Origin: Rebecca billardiae RCC1528
Taxonomy: Eukaryota; Haptophyta
DNA length: 64,000 bases
Direction: 5' to 3'
Assembly: GCA_965240325.2 (NCBI GenBank)
Contig: OZ251222.1
Location: 496,001-560,000 of the forward strand
In this document: in pieces, positions 18,391-27,964 of the stretch
Layout: each line of letters opens with the position of its first letter
Position numbering within the stretch: position 1 is the stretch's first letter
Position numbers and translations under genes: made by a program
Notes under the pieces: model-generated
What the model saw: the letters and a program-made list of their open reading frames with translations, nothing else
Told to the model about the DNA's origin: nothing
Databases searched by the model: none

Positions 18391-20352
18391 ATGCTAGGCC
18401 GCAGCATCTCATTGCGCGCGGTGCTCACTCTCGTGCACCTCGTCGCGGTGGCACCTCAACAACCGAGCCTAGACGAGCTGCACGCCGCGGCTGCCGCGAA
18501 CCCAACCGATCCTGCCCTCCGCTTCTACCTCGGCAACGCGCTCGCGGCCGCGGGGCGGGCGCGCGAGGCGCTGCACGCATTCCAAGAGGCGGCGCGCATC
18601 GCCGGTGACGTTCCGGACGCGGCCGTGGCGTGGCTGAATGCAGGCAACCTGTACAGCGATGTCTTCGGCGACAAGGAGCGCGCACTCGCCTACTTTGAGC
18701 ACGCCGCCGCCCTGCAGCCGAGCAACCCGCGCGCTGAGCACAACCGCGGCAACGTGCTCATGGGGATGGACCGCTTCGAGGAGGCGCGAGCGGCGTACGC
18801 GAGGGCGGTGGCGGTCGCGCCGGAGTGGGGCGAGGCGACCGTGATGCTGCGCGTCGCCAAGCGCCGGCTCCTCGACTGGCGCGCGTGGGATGCCGACATG
18901 CGCGCGAGCGTCGCGCAGCTTCGGACAGAGCTCGCGCTTCGGGTCCCGCTGTCCGCGCAGCCGTTCGAGGCGGCGTTCCAGACGCCCTTCTCGCCTCGCG
19001 AGTCCTTGCTGATCGTGCGCTCGCGCGCCGAGACGATCGCGCCCACCCGAGCCGGCCTCGCCGTGCCCAAGCGTCCTCGCTCGTCCGGCTCGAGCGGCGC
19101 CGGCCACCTCGCTGCGCGGCCGCGCCTTCGCGTGGCTGTGGTGCACTCCGCGCCTTGGGCATCTCAGATCGCGCCGCATCTGGAGGCGGTGCTGCGCGTG
19201 TGGCTCGCGGCGAACGCGACGCACGGCGACAAGGCCCGCTCGGCCGAGACGGACCTCGACCTCAGCGTGTGGAGCACGCGCGCCATCTGGCCACCGCGAC
19301 AGCCGCTGCCGGACGCGGCCGCGCACCGACTGTGGCGGGCGGTGCACGCGAGGGGCAGGCTTCTGCAGCCACGCGCCGGATCGCCACGCGCACCGACGTT
19401 CTCGCAGCTGTGCCGTGGGCCCGGGCGTCCGCACGTGGCCGTGCTCATGTCCGCGCTCGGCGACGACGACATGGACGCGCAGCTCTTCGCCCGCCCAGGC
19501 CTGTGCGCGCCCGTGCAGTCGGTGTGGCTCGACTGGCCCGCCTCCACGGGCGCCTGGTGGGTCGGTCAGTACATGATTGACACGCGCGCGCTGCCACCAC
19601 CGCGCGCGGCCGCCGCGGCCTTCTCCGAGAAGCTCGTGCTCGCCCCACACTCGTTCTACCCCAACGCGCACGCGCTGGGCTCCGAGCCGTCGGCGGGCGA
19701 CCACGATGGCGGCACCCAGCCCGGTGACGTGCCAGCCGCTGCCGCAGCCGCTGCCGCAGCCGGGGCTGAGGCCAGCGCATCCGCCGCGCCCGACCTGCCG
19801 CCCCGACCGCGGGAGCATTCGCTTCCTGCCAAAGCCCGCCACTCCATGGGCTTCCCTCCGGGCCAGGGCCGCGTGCGCGTCGTGGCTAGCCGCAACCTGG
19901 CGCAGAAGGCCGACCCCGAGATCTTCTCCGTGTGGGCGGGCGTGCTGCGGCGCGCCGGGCGCGTCGCCCTTTGGCTGTACGCTGCGCCTCTCGAGGCGGC
20001 GCCACACCAGCGCGCTGAGATGCTCGCCCGCGGTGTGGCTGACGATCGGCTGGCGTCGACCGGCAAGCTCACGCGCGCCGAGCACACGCGCGCCCTCTCG
20101 CACGCCTCGCTCTGGCTGGACACGCCGGAGTACAACGCACACTCCACCGCCACCGACGTGCTGTACGCCGGGCTGCCTGGCGTCGCCCTCGGCGGGGAGA
20201 AGGTGGCCACGCGCATCTACGGCTCGATGCTGTGCGCCCTGGGCATCTGCGAGCCCCGGGTCCACTCGCGCCGCGAGTACGAGGACGTGGCAGCCCACCT
20301 GCTCGGCCGCTTGGCCGGCCGGCGCCGGCGGCACGAGCGGCTCCGTGACTAA
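18391..20352 (+). CDS. GT41 (OGT/SPINDLY-type) O-linked glycosyltransferase with TPRs
   Basis: 653 residues, intron-free, ATG at 18391. TPR-like helices occupy about residues 25-150 (FYLGNALAAAGRAREALHAF, AWLNAGNLYSDVFGDKERALAYFEHA, EHNRGNVLMGMDRFEEARAAYARA). The GT41 catalytic region follows: SVWLDWPASTGAWWVGQYMIDTR (motif QVSWMGYPGTTG...DYIISDR in OGT), FSEKLVLAPHSFYPNAHA, VVASRNLAQKADPEIFSVWAGVLRRA, LWLDTPEYNAHSTATDVLYAGLPGVAL. Such enzymes move GlcNAc (OGT) or fucose (SPY) onto Ser/Thr. Oddities: an N-terminal hydrophobic leader (ISLRAVLTLVHLVAVAP) that could be a signal peptide or anchor, unusual for cytosolic OGT, and an Ala-rich insert near 450-480. Donor specificity cannot be assigned. 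Confidence 0.87.
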   Translation: MLGRSISLRAVLTLVHLVAVAPQQPSLDELHAAAAANPTDPALRFYLGNALAAAGRAREALHAFQEAARIAGDVPDAAVAWLNAGNLYSDVFGDKERALAYFEHAAALQPSNPRAEHNRGNVLMGMDRFEEARAAYARAVAVAPEWGEATVMLRVAKRRLLDWRAWDADMRASVAQLRTELALRVPLSAQPFEAAFQTPFSPRESLLIVRSRAETIAPTRAGLAVPKRPRSSGSSGAGHLAARPRLRVAVVHSAPWASQIAPHLEAVLRVWLAANATHGDKARSAETDLDLSVWSTRAIWPPRQPLPDAAAHRLWRAVHARGRLLQPRAGSPRAPTFSQLCRGPGRPHVAVLMSALGDDDMDAQLFARPGLCAPVQSVWLDWPASTGAWWVGQYMIDTRALPPPRAAAAAFSEKLVLAPHSFYPNAHALGSEPSAGDHDGGTQPGDVPAAAAAAAAAGAEASASAAPDLPPRPREHSLPAKARHSMGFPPGQGRVRVVASRNLAQKADPEIFSVWAGVLRRAGRVALWLYAAPLEAAPHQRAEMLARGVADDRLASTGKLTRAEHTRALSHASLWLDTPEYNAHSTATDVLYAGLPGVALGGEKVATRIYGSMLCALGICEPRVHSRREYEDVAAHLLGRLAGRRRRHERLRD

Positions 20353-20915
20353 TCGAGTGGCGCGCGCGATCCGGTCGACGACGGCGATCGTCAGCGACAG
20401 CAGTCGTCACTCACTCACTCAGCAGACTGCAGAGTGCAGTAGTGCGAGCTACGACAGCCGGGCCATCACTGTGCGGGTTACTACCACACATGATCCGCTC
20501 GGACGGGCTCAGTCACCAGCTGCCGCCATGGAGACGGCATCACTATTCACTCGTCGTCATTGTCTTTTAGTCACGTTACTAAATCTTATTAGTATGGCAT
20601 CATCATATTCATTAGCAGCACATGCGCGCAGGCGGCCGCCGGGGCTGCTGCGCGCAATAATCAATCGCGAGCATGGCGGCGACGCATCATCCGTCCCGGA
20701 CGGCCCGGGCGCCAGGGTTCGTTCCCAGGGCCGCCGCCCGCGGTGCCTGAGCCCGAGGGCTCCGCGACGACTCGTCGACTCGGAGTGACGACGACGGGCT
20801 GACGAACATTCAAAATTGACCCATCACTCGTCATCAATCACCGGGCAGCGCAGTGAGCCGCGCGATGCTGCCCTCTGCCATGCACGCGCTACCGCGCGAG
20901 CCACGCTCGAGGCCA
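20353..20915. other. Convergent spacer, OGT-like / ODR4
   Basis: No gene seen; CACTCACTCACTCAG repeats near 20405-20425 and an AT-rich stretch around 20560-20620. Confidence 0.5.
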
Positions 20916-22571
20916 TCATTGCTCACCGGGCGCTGCTGCGCCATCGTCTCCGACCGTGCCGGGGTAGTTGATCACCTTCTCCGCCTTGAGCGCGCCGACA
21001 GGCTGATCAGAGTCTGCGTGCGGCGGCTGCTCGGTGATGCTCGCCGTTGCCGGGGCGGGCGGGGGGGTGGCGGTGCTGGCAGTCATGCCCAGGGCCGTCG
21101 CGGCGACGGCCAGCACGGCCACAAGCACGGCGAACGCGACCGCGAGCATGTTGGTCTTGCCCTGGCCACCGTCGGCGCGCGCGCCCGAGCCAGCTGCGGC
21201 GGCCGATGCCTTTGCACTGCCAGGCCCAGTCCGGCCGGTCTGAGGCTTCGCGGCCGCGGCTGTCACACGCTGCAGCACGTCGGCGGCGGGCTCGAAGACC
21301 TCGCGCGCGCTCTCTACCACGCGCGCGGCGTCAGCTGGCGCGAGCGTGGTCGCGAGCATCAGCTCGAAGCTCTCGCCCAAGTCGTCGGCGTCGTCGGTTG
21401 GGCCGAGGTAGTCACACAGCGGCACGCCTGCGGTCAGCGCGCCCTCGGCAAACACGCGCCTCGCCAGCGGCTGGACGTCCGGGCCGGTGCGGCCGGTGAG
21501 CGCGCCGCGCCTCGCCTTCGGAGGCCCGTCGCCGTCCCCCTCCTCGTCGCTCCCGCCCTCCTCCTCGCCCTCCTCCGCGTCGCCGAGCACGTCTGTGAGG
21601 TCATCACGCAGCAGCCCGAGGCGGCGCTGCAGCGTGGACTCGAGGTCGAGCTTCAGCAGCCCGACGGCGTGGGCGATGCTGTCCTTGGGCGCGGCGTACG
21701 CGCGGCCGTGGACCGCGCCGCTCAGCTGCAGCCGGAAGCGCACAGGCGCGGCCTCGCCCGAGCCCGCGCTCGAGCCGGCGCCGGCCGGGGCCTGAGGCGG
21801 GGCGCCGAGTGCCGGCGCCGACGAGAAGAAGCGCACTGCCGAGCAGGGGGCCTGCTCGGGCGCGGCCGCGCCCTTGGGGGCGGCGCCTGCAGCCGGGAGC
21901 TTGGAGACCGGCTGCTCGCTGGCGTCGGCGGTGGTGAGCTCGCCGTCCACGCTCGCGCGCGCGTGCTTCAGCCGCTCGAGGGCCGGGCGGCACGCCGCGC
22001 GCACCACCTCGACAATCAGCCGCGCGCGCTCTTCGCTCGGAGCGTCCGGCGGGTAGCACACTTCGGCGCGCACGTCCACCGCCCACGTGCCCTCGAAGGC
22101 GTGCATCGCCGGGGCGCCACGGCCGAGCTTGAGCTCGGCGACGGTGAGCTTCTGCGCGCCGGCCGACGTCGAGCGGCACGTGGCGCGCCGCGAGTCCGTC
22201 GGCAGCAGCAGCAGAACGGCGGGGCTGCCGCCCAGCTTCCCTGCCATCGTGCTGAGCTGCGCGCCGAGGGCGGCCTCCGCGGCAGCCGCGTCGGCCCCCT
22301 TGCAGAAGACGTAGAAGCCGAGGACCGAGACGCCGCCGGGCAGCGCATAGGACACCTGCCGCGCGTGCTCCGCTACCCACTCAACATCCAGCGCGCTCAC
22401 GGCCTTTGGTGGCCCGGCACCGTCAGGATCCGGCGTGCGCATAAGCCTGAGAATCGTCGTACGGCTCTGCGAGCCGCAGCCCGTGACGAGGCCGATCTCG
22501 AAGGTGCATTTCTTCAGCAGGCCCTCGTGGTAATCGTTCACGTACCGCTCGTCCCCCGTGACCGTCGGCAT
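20916..22571 (-). CDS. ODR4: ODR4-like membrane-protein trafficking factor
   Basis: 551 residues from the ATG at 22571, which is preferred because an upstream in-frame start adds only Pro/Ala-rich sequence. The N-terminal third aligns with ODR4: FEIGLVTGCGSQSRTTILRLMRTP (compare SGLLIGQ...YVILATRTP) and DVEWVAEHARQVSYALPGGVSVLGFYVF (compare DEEWATEHACQVSRMLPGGLLVLG). A single C-terminal membrane segment (about 480-505, NMLAVAFAVLVAVLAVAATALG) fits the tail-anchored layout of ODR4, which with UFSP2 acts at the ER and in worms helps odorant receptors leave it. The middle is acidic and low-complexity (EEGEEEGGSDEEGDGDG). It is paired with the CMP-Sia synthetase across 128 bp. Confidence 0.85.
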   Translation of the reverse strand: MPTVTGDERYVNDYHEGLLKKCTFEIGLVTGCGSQSRTTILRLMRTPDPDGAGPPKAVSALDVEWVAEHARQVSYALPGGVSVLGFYVFCKGADAAAAEAALGAQLSTMAGKLGGSPAVLLLLPTDSRRATCRSTSAGAQKLTVAELKLGRGAPAMHAFEGTWAVDVRAEVCYPPDAPSEERARLIVEVVRAACRPALERLKHARASVDGELTTADASEQPVSKLPAAGAAPKGAAAPEQAPCSAVRFFSSAPALGAPPQAPAGAGSSAGSGEAAPVRFRLQLSGAVHGRAYAAPKDSIAHAVGLLKLDLESTLQRRLGLLRDDLTDVLGDAEEGEEEGGSDEEGDGDGPPKARRGALTGRTGPDVQPLARRVFAEGALTAGVPLCDYLGPTDDADDLGESFELMLATTLAPADAARVVESAREVFEPAADVLQRVTAAAAKPQTGRTGPGSAKASAAAAGSGARADGGQGKTNMLAVAFAVLVAVLAVAATALGMTASTATPPPAPATASITEQPPHADSDQPVGALKAEKVINYPGTVGDDGAAAPGEQ

Positions 22572-22699
22572 GGCGTGGGCGGGCGCGAGGGCACGCGGGC
22601 GGGCAGCCGGGCACGATGCCTGCTCTGGCCGGACCACAGCGGCCGGAAGTCCGGCCCGGTCTCATCAACAGAGTTCGGCGGCACAACTGTTTGGCAGCC
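22572..22699. promoter_or_regulatory. Divergent promoter, ODR4 / CMP-Sia synthetase
   Basis: Only 128 bp. It contains an inverted repeat GGCCGGA (22641-22647), AG, TCCGGCC (22650-22656), which includes CCGGAAGT. Confidence 0.6.
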
Positions 22700-23413
22700 A
22701 TGGCTGAGCCTCGCGTCATCGCCGTGGTGCCGGCGCGCGGGGGCTCTGTGGGCATCCCGCAGAAGAACATCAAGGAGCTGCTTGGCAGGCCGCTGCTAGA
22801 CTGGTGCGTCCGTTCGGCCCTCGACAGCGGCGCCTTCACCGAGGTTTACGTGAGCACGGACAGCGAAGACATTGCGAAAGCTGCCGAGGCGAGCGGTGCC
22901 AAGGTGCACTGGCGCGCGCCGGTGACGGCGACCTCGACGGCGAGCACGGAGCTGGCGCTCGAGGACTTCGTCTCGAAGCACGATGACTTCGACATCCTCT
23001 GCCTGATCCAGTGCACGTCGCCTCTCGTCGTGCCCGACGACTTTATCAAGGCGCTCTCCATCTTCAAGGAGCGCAAGGCGGACTCGCTCGTGACGGTCGT
23101 GCGCGCGCACCGATTTCTCTGGCGGGTGGATCCGAAGTCCGGCGACGCCGTGCCGGTCAACTACGACCCGCTGAAGCGGCCGCGCAGGCAAGACTGGTCG
23201 GGCGAGCTCATTGAGAACGGCGCCTTCTACCTGACCGCCAAGGGCCTCTGGGACAAGGAGAAGTGCCGGCTGGGCGGCAAGATGGCTCTGTACGAGATGG
23301 CCGAGCACACGCTTGCCGAGCTCGACTCGCTCGTGGACTGGGAAATCGTCGCCGGTCTGTGCACGAAGTACGGCTACTGGCCCTCCCACGCGGGCCCGCG
23401 GCCCGGCGCGTGA
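22700..23413 (+). CDS. CMAS: CMP-N-acylneuraminate / CMP-Kdn synthetase
   Basis: 237 residues, ATG at 22700 (GCCATGGCT). It transfers CMP from CTP to a nonulosonic acid (Neu5Ac or Kdn), activating it for sialyltransferases. The nucleotide-binding P-loop region is IAVVPARGGSVGIPQKNIKELLGRPLLDW, followed by EVYVSTDSEDIAKAAEASGA, LCLIQCTSPLVVPDDF, LVTVVRAHRFLWRV, KRPRRQDWSGELIENGAFYLT and GGKMALYEM, all very close to animal CMAS. It lacks the C-terminal phosphatase-like domain of animal CMAS and so has the short bacterial-type layout. A CMP-Kdn synthetase of this type has been described from a haptophyte; Kdn versus Neu5Ac cannot be decided here. Its likely location is nucleus or cytosol; no signal peptide is present. 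Confidence 0.93.
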   Translation: MAEPRVIAVVPARGGSVGIPQKNIKELLGRPLLDWCVRSALDSGAFTEVYVSTDSEDIAKAAEASGAKVHWRAPVTATSTASTELALEDFVSKHDDFDILCLIQCTSPLVVPDDFIKALSIFKERKADSLVTVVRAHRFLWRVDPKSGDAVPVNYDPLKRPRRQDWSGELIENGAFYLTAKGLWDKEKCRLGGKMALYEMAEHTLAELDSLVDWEIVAGLCTKYGYWPSHAGPRPGA

Positions 23414-24496
23414 GCCATGGAGGCGCCCATCCCATCGAGCCGGCGGCCACTGCGCGCGCACGGTGCATCCATCGAGGGATGCTTCGTGACTCGACTCATG
23501 ATCGCTCGCCTCCGCCGACCCGGAGCTGCGCGTGTGAATGGGACCACATCAGTCACTTTCGCAGCGTGGTGCGCCCACGGCATTGCATCACCTGTTCTGT
23601 GGTGGCTGCCTTGTCGCCGCCATGCCGAGCTCGCGCAGTGGCGGGCGCAACGACGGTCGTTTTCATCGCTGGCACCACGATTTGCCATTTGGCCGACTGT
23701 CGAGTGTCGACACGGACCCAGACAGCCGCCCAGTCAGACCCGGCTAGCCGCTAGTGCGCTGCTGTCGTCGTCATTTTGTCATCGTCGCGGTGGACTACCC
23801 GCGGCGCGGCTCGCCATCACGAGTCGCGCGTCGCAACCGTCACTATACGGTAGTATACGGTTCCTAGACCTAGGTCATCGGCTGCTCGTCATCGTAGTAT
23901 GCGTAGTCCGCCTGCTTTATATATATATTTTAATTTTCTGCCAATCGGCGAATAATCGGCTGCGGCGACAGTCACAGACGGCTGCGCAGCGCGGCGCGGG
24001 CGGCGGGACGAGGCGGGACGGGCCGCCCGGAGAGGCCGGAGACCGCGTCGGCTGCGCCGGCTGCGCCGGCACCGCCGCGTCTCACAGTCACAGAGCATCA
24101 AGTCCGACAATATCGATTGCGCGTGCTGACTAGCTAGTATAGCTTGTGAGTTGTGACCGTCTCGGCTGTGACAGACCCCTCACCCGGGCCCTCGCCTCGC
24201 CCCAGGGTGGCCGTAGAGTGCTGGTGACGCGGTGTTCCGCCCGAGACGCCCGAGTGGTCGTGTGGCATGCCGCGGCTCCCACGGGACGGGCGAAAGGGCC
24301 TGCCGGAGGCCCAGAGCGGCCGCTGGCCGGCGCCGCTGCATGGCGGCGGACTTGAACTCGTTGCCAACAATGTTCTCGTCAAATACGCGCACGACGGCAC
24401 ATGCGATTGTCACCTCGGTGTGAGTGTGACCAGAGGCTTCATCACCCTGTCCAGGTGACGAGATTCGGCCGGCAACCCCGTGCGGGTGTGAGGGTG
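23414..24496. other. Convergent spacer, CMAS / RNA triphosphatase
   Basis: No gene seen. An AT run (TTTATATATATATTTTAATTTT) begins near 23916; the rest has no protein resemblance. Confidence 0.5.
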
Positions 24497-25562
24497 TCAC
24501 AAGTCGAAGTTGACGGCGCGCCTGGTCAGCGTGGATTTCGGCACGTACCCAGTGAAGTGAAACAGCGCGTACGACTCAGCATCCACCTGGCACGGTAAGC
24601 TCATGATGTGCGCTCGCTCCACGCCATCGCTGCCTGCGGGGCCGCGGCGCCGCAACGGGGTCGGTGGGGAGCGGGCGTCAGGGCAGCTCGTGGCTGATCG
24701 CGTGTGGAGGGTGCGGCGAGGGCGCGTTCGGCGCTCGGGGGGCACGAGGTGCGGGCGCACCAGGCTCGAGGCCGCTGAAGACCCACTGCACGCGCTGCGC
24801 TGTCTCGGCGGGCATAACCGCATCCTGCTCGGCGCGCTTGTAGCCCATCACTGGCTCCAGGTCGACAGCAGTGCCGGCGGCGAGGCTGACCACGTCGCCG
24901 CACGCGAGCGCGCCGTCGCTCCGCGCGCGCTTGCTCCCCGCGGCGCTGGGCGTCTCCGCCTGCGCCACGCGCGCCGCGTCCTTCACCTTGCCCAGGAAGG
25001 AGTCGATCAGGTAGGTCACATAGTCGGTACCTTCGTGGAAGCGGCCCTGCCCGCAGTACTCAACCTCGATCTCGAACTCGGAGTCCTCGGTGAAGGCGGC
25101 CTCCCACGAGGGGCCCTGCTTGACCTCCGTGAGCTCGAACTTGAACATGTTCTTGTGCACGAAGGTGTGCCGCTGCTTGTGCCGCACGCACGAGATGGGC
25201 GTATGGTCGGGCGCGACTGGCTTCTCCGAGGATGCCTGCAGTCGGACGGGGTGGTGCGTGTCCGTGCCGAAGACGTCGAACGTGTCGAGCCGCTGCTTCC
25301 GAAGGAATACGTGGCCCTCGGGCCCCCCTTGCGATTCCCGCACGCCACTCTGCCGGATAATGTCCGCCGAGCGCACGACCGTCGGCTTGACCGACCACGC
25401 CTTGTTGGTGTGCAGCTTGCGCAGCATCTCCTCAAACTTGGACGCGTCGATCTCTTTGATGCGCGCCTCGATCTCGACCTCGTTCGAGCCGCCGTACCGC
25501 GAGAACCAGGAGTGCACCTTGGCGCGCGTCTCCGGCACGTCGAGCGACTGCGCCGCGAACAT
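24497..25562 (-). CDS. mRNA 5'-triphosphatase (Cet1-like, TTM family)
   Basis: First enzyme of mRNA capping: removes the gamma-phosphate from the 5' end of nascent pre-mRNA in the nucleus. Exon 1 (25562-24761) and exon 2 (24633-24497) give 312 residues; the phase-1 junction restores WVFSGLEPG|SDGVERAHIMSL and a conserved-looking tail FHFTGYVPKSTLTRRAVNFDL, while reading through the intron gives a Pro/Ala tail. The tunnel-fold metal motifs are EVEIEAR near residue 25 and EFEIEVEY near 185; basic tunnel residues lie in FLRKQRLDTF and VRHKQRHTFVHKN. This is the metal-dependent fungal/protist type, not the Cys-phosphatase type of animals and plants, and there is no fused guanylyltransferase. ATG at 25562 is the first true ATG with sensible length. 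Confidence 0.85.
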
Positions 25563-25752
25563 CGCGCTCGGCGACGCCCAGGCCGCCGCCGGTGGGCGCC
25601 CGGGCGAGCCAGTGGCTCGAGAGCTCGGGCTCGGCTTGCCGGTTTGCAGCAACTCAAGCCGAAGGCAGTGTGCCAGCCGCCATCGTACTCCGAGCACGTG
25701 CGGCTCTCCCGGCGCGGCCGGCGTGCGCCTCGGCGAGCGCTTGCACGCGGCC
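25563..25752. promoter_or_regulatory. Divergent promoter, RNA triphosphatase / WD40
   Basis: 190 bp of GC-rich sequence between facing ATGs, with a CACGTG (near 25697) and GAGCTCGGGCTCGG. No TATA box. Confidence 0.5.
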
Positions 25753-27131
25753 ATGGCTGCGCCCGAGGCCATGGGGGACGACACGGTGAAGAAGAAGGAG
25801 ATCTACTCGTACCACGCGCCGTGGCTCATCTACGGCATGAACTGGTCAGTCCGCGCGGACAAGCGCTTCCGGCTGGCGATCGGCAGCTTCGAGGAGGAGT
25901 ACACAAACACGGTCCGGATCGTGCAGCTGGACCCGGATAAGCAGTGCTTCGTCGAGACGGGCGAGTTCGACCACCCCTACCCGACGACGAAGATCATGTG
26001 GCTGCCCGATCAGCAGTGCCAGCAGTCAGACCTGCTGGCGACCACAGGCGACTACCTCCGACTGTGGCACGTGTCCGAAAACGGGAGCCCACGGCTGGAG
26101 TGCTTGTTGAATAACGTGCGCGGCGTCTCGCGCTGCACCGCCTCCTCGCCCACCGCGCGAGCGCAGGCTCGTCGCGCCCGCTCCTGCGTCGCGCCCAAGC
26201 GAAGCGGCCCGCCTGCGGCGTACGCCCCTCGCCCGCATGCATGCGTGCGCAGAACAAGAACACGGAGTTCTGCTCGCCCCTCACGTCCTTCGACTGGAAT
26301 GAGAGCGATCCGAGCATGATCGGCACCTCCAGCATCGACACCACGTGCACGATCTGGGACATCACGGTGAGTTCGCACGCCGCGCGCGACCGAGACGACG
26401 CGTGCACGCGGCCTGCACGGGCGGAGTGCTGAGCGCCGCCGGCGGGCACCGCGCTGCGCGACGGGCGCTCCCTGCGCAGAAGCGCGTGCCCAAGACGCAG
26501 CTGATCGCCCACGACAAGGAGGTGTACGACATCGCCTTCGCCGCCGGCGTGCACGTCTTCGCCTCCGTCGGCGCCGACGGCTCAATCCGCATGTTCGACC
26601 TGCGCTCGCTCGAGCACTCCACCATCGTCTACGAGTCGTCCGAGACGTCGCAGGGCGTGATCGCGCCGCTGATCCGGCTGGCGTGGAACAAGCAGGATCC
26701 GAACTACCTGGCGACGGTGACGATGGACAGCTCCAAGGTCGTCATCCTCGACATCCGCGTGCCCTCGATGCCCGCCGCTGTCTTGGAAGGGCACACGCAC
26801 TGCGTGAACGCGCTGTCGTGGGCGCCGCACTCCTCCTGCCACGTCTGCACGGCCGCAGATGACAGCCAGGCGCTCATCTGGGACCTGTCGCAGATGCCGA
26901 AGCCGATCGAAGGTGCGCGCGCGCGGAGTAGGCCGCCGGCGCTCCATCACGTGTTGACGGAGCCGCGTGCGCCCCCCGTGCGTGCACGCGCGCCGCCCGC
27001 TTCGCTGCCGCACAGATCCGATTCTTGCCTACCGCGCAGAGGCCGAGATCAACCAGGTGCAGTGGTCCAAGTCGCAGCCGGACTGGATCGCGATCTGCTT
27101 CAACAAGACGTTGCAGATCTTGCGAGTCTGA
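25753..27131 (+). CDS. DCAF7: DCAF7/WDR68/TTG1-like WD40 protein
   Basis: Exons 25753-26115, 26253-26366, 26480-26912 and 27016-27131 give 341 residues; DCAF7 has 342. The junctions restore [50 protein letters not shown] and [23 protein letters not shown]. Further hallmark blocks are [71 protein letters not shown] and the C-terminal LQILRV. The seven-bladed propeller is a scaffold (DYRK1A/HIPK2 and CUL4-DDB1 in animals; MYB-bHLH complexes in plants). It is among the most conserved proteins here, so it validates the intron boundaries used elsewhere. Confidence 0.95.
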
Positions 27132-27964
27132 CGTGCTGCCTTCCGGCGCACTGCTGACACCGGCAGCACAGCCCGGGGCAGGATGGCGTCGCGGCCACGG
27201 GCGGTCCAGTAATCGCGTCGAATCCCCGTGACTCGCGCCTTCCGCCTACTTGAGCTTCCACTGCAGACTGCTGCTGCAGGTGCTTCTCCAGGCCCAGGGA
27301 CGACCATCGCTGATGCCGCCTGCTGCCCAGCTGCAGCAGCTGCTGCACGCTGCAGCACTTTGTGATGTACTGGCCGAGCAGCCGACGCGACGCGACGACA
27401 CTGACTCGACACTCATGTGATTAAATTTTGTGAGTCCGATCAGAAGTGGTACCCTGGTGGCGGGCGGTCGGGCGGTAGCCTGCCTGGCATCCCGCGAGCT
27501 CAACGACGGTCTATATATACTGCGGCTCGGACTGAGTCAGCTAGTACTCAGTGATGACTAGTGATGAGTGACTGGCTGACAGTCCATCTGCTGAGTGATG
27601 ATGATGCACGGACGCACGGGGCCCCCGCGCGTCGACCGCCAGCCAGTGGCGGGTCAGCGGAGCCGTCCGACCGCGTTACACTCTCTCGGCCGACTTGGCC
27701 TCGGGTGAGCCGCGGAACATGGCGGGACTAGATTGGCGCGGGTTGGGACCTCGGGCTCGCACTCGCGACCCCGACCGTGCAACTGAGTCACAGTCGCACG
27801 CCTCGCACGGCCTGCCGGGCGATGCAGCCGCAGTGGCAGCGTCGCGCACATTGCATTTGCGGCTGGGGGTCCGCCGGCTCGGCGCACACGGCGTCACCCG
27901 TCATGCAGCACTTGATTGATGACGCCGGGATTGGTCGCCCGCACCGACGGACGCAGCGTTTGGC
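27132..27964. other. Convergent spacer, WD40 / strawberry notch
   Basis: No gene seen; CTGCTGCAG-rich sequence near 27265-27360 and GACTC/GAGTC/GATGAGT words around 27530-27605. Confidence 0.5.

Noticed and set aside
25563-25784. Longer N-terminus of the RNA triphosphatase overlapping the WD40 start
   Set aside because: It begins only with a non-ATG codon, is Pro/Ala/Arg-rich, and would overlap the 5' end of a well-supported divergent gene.
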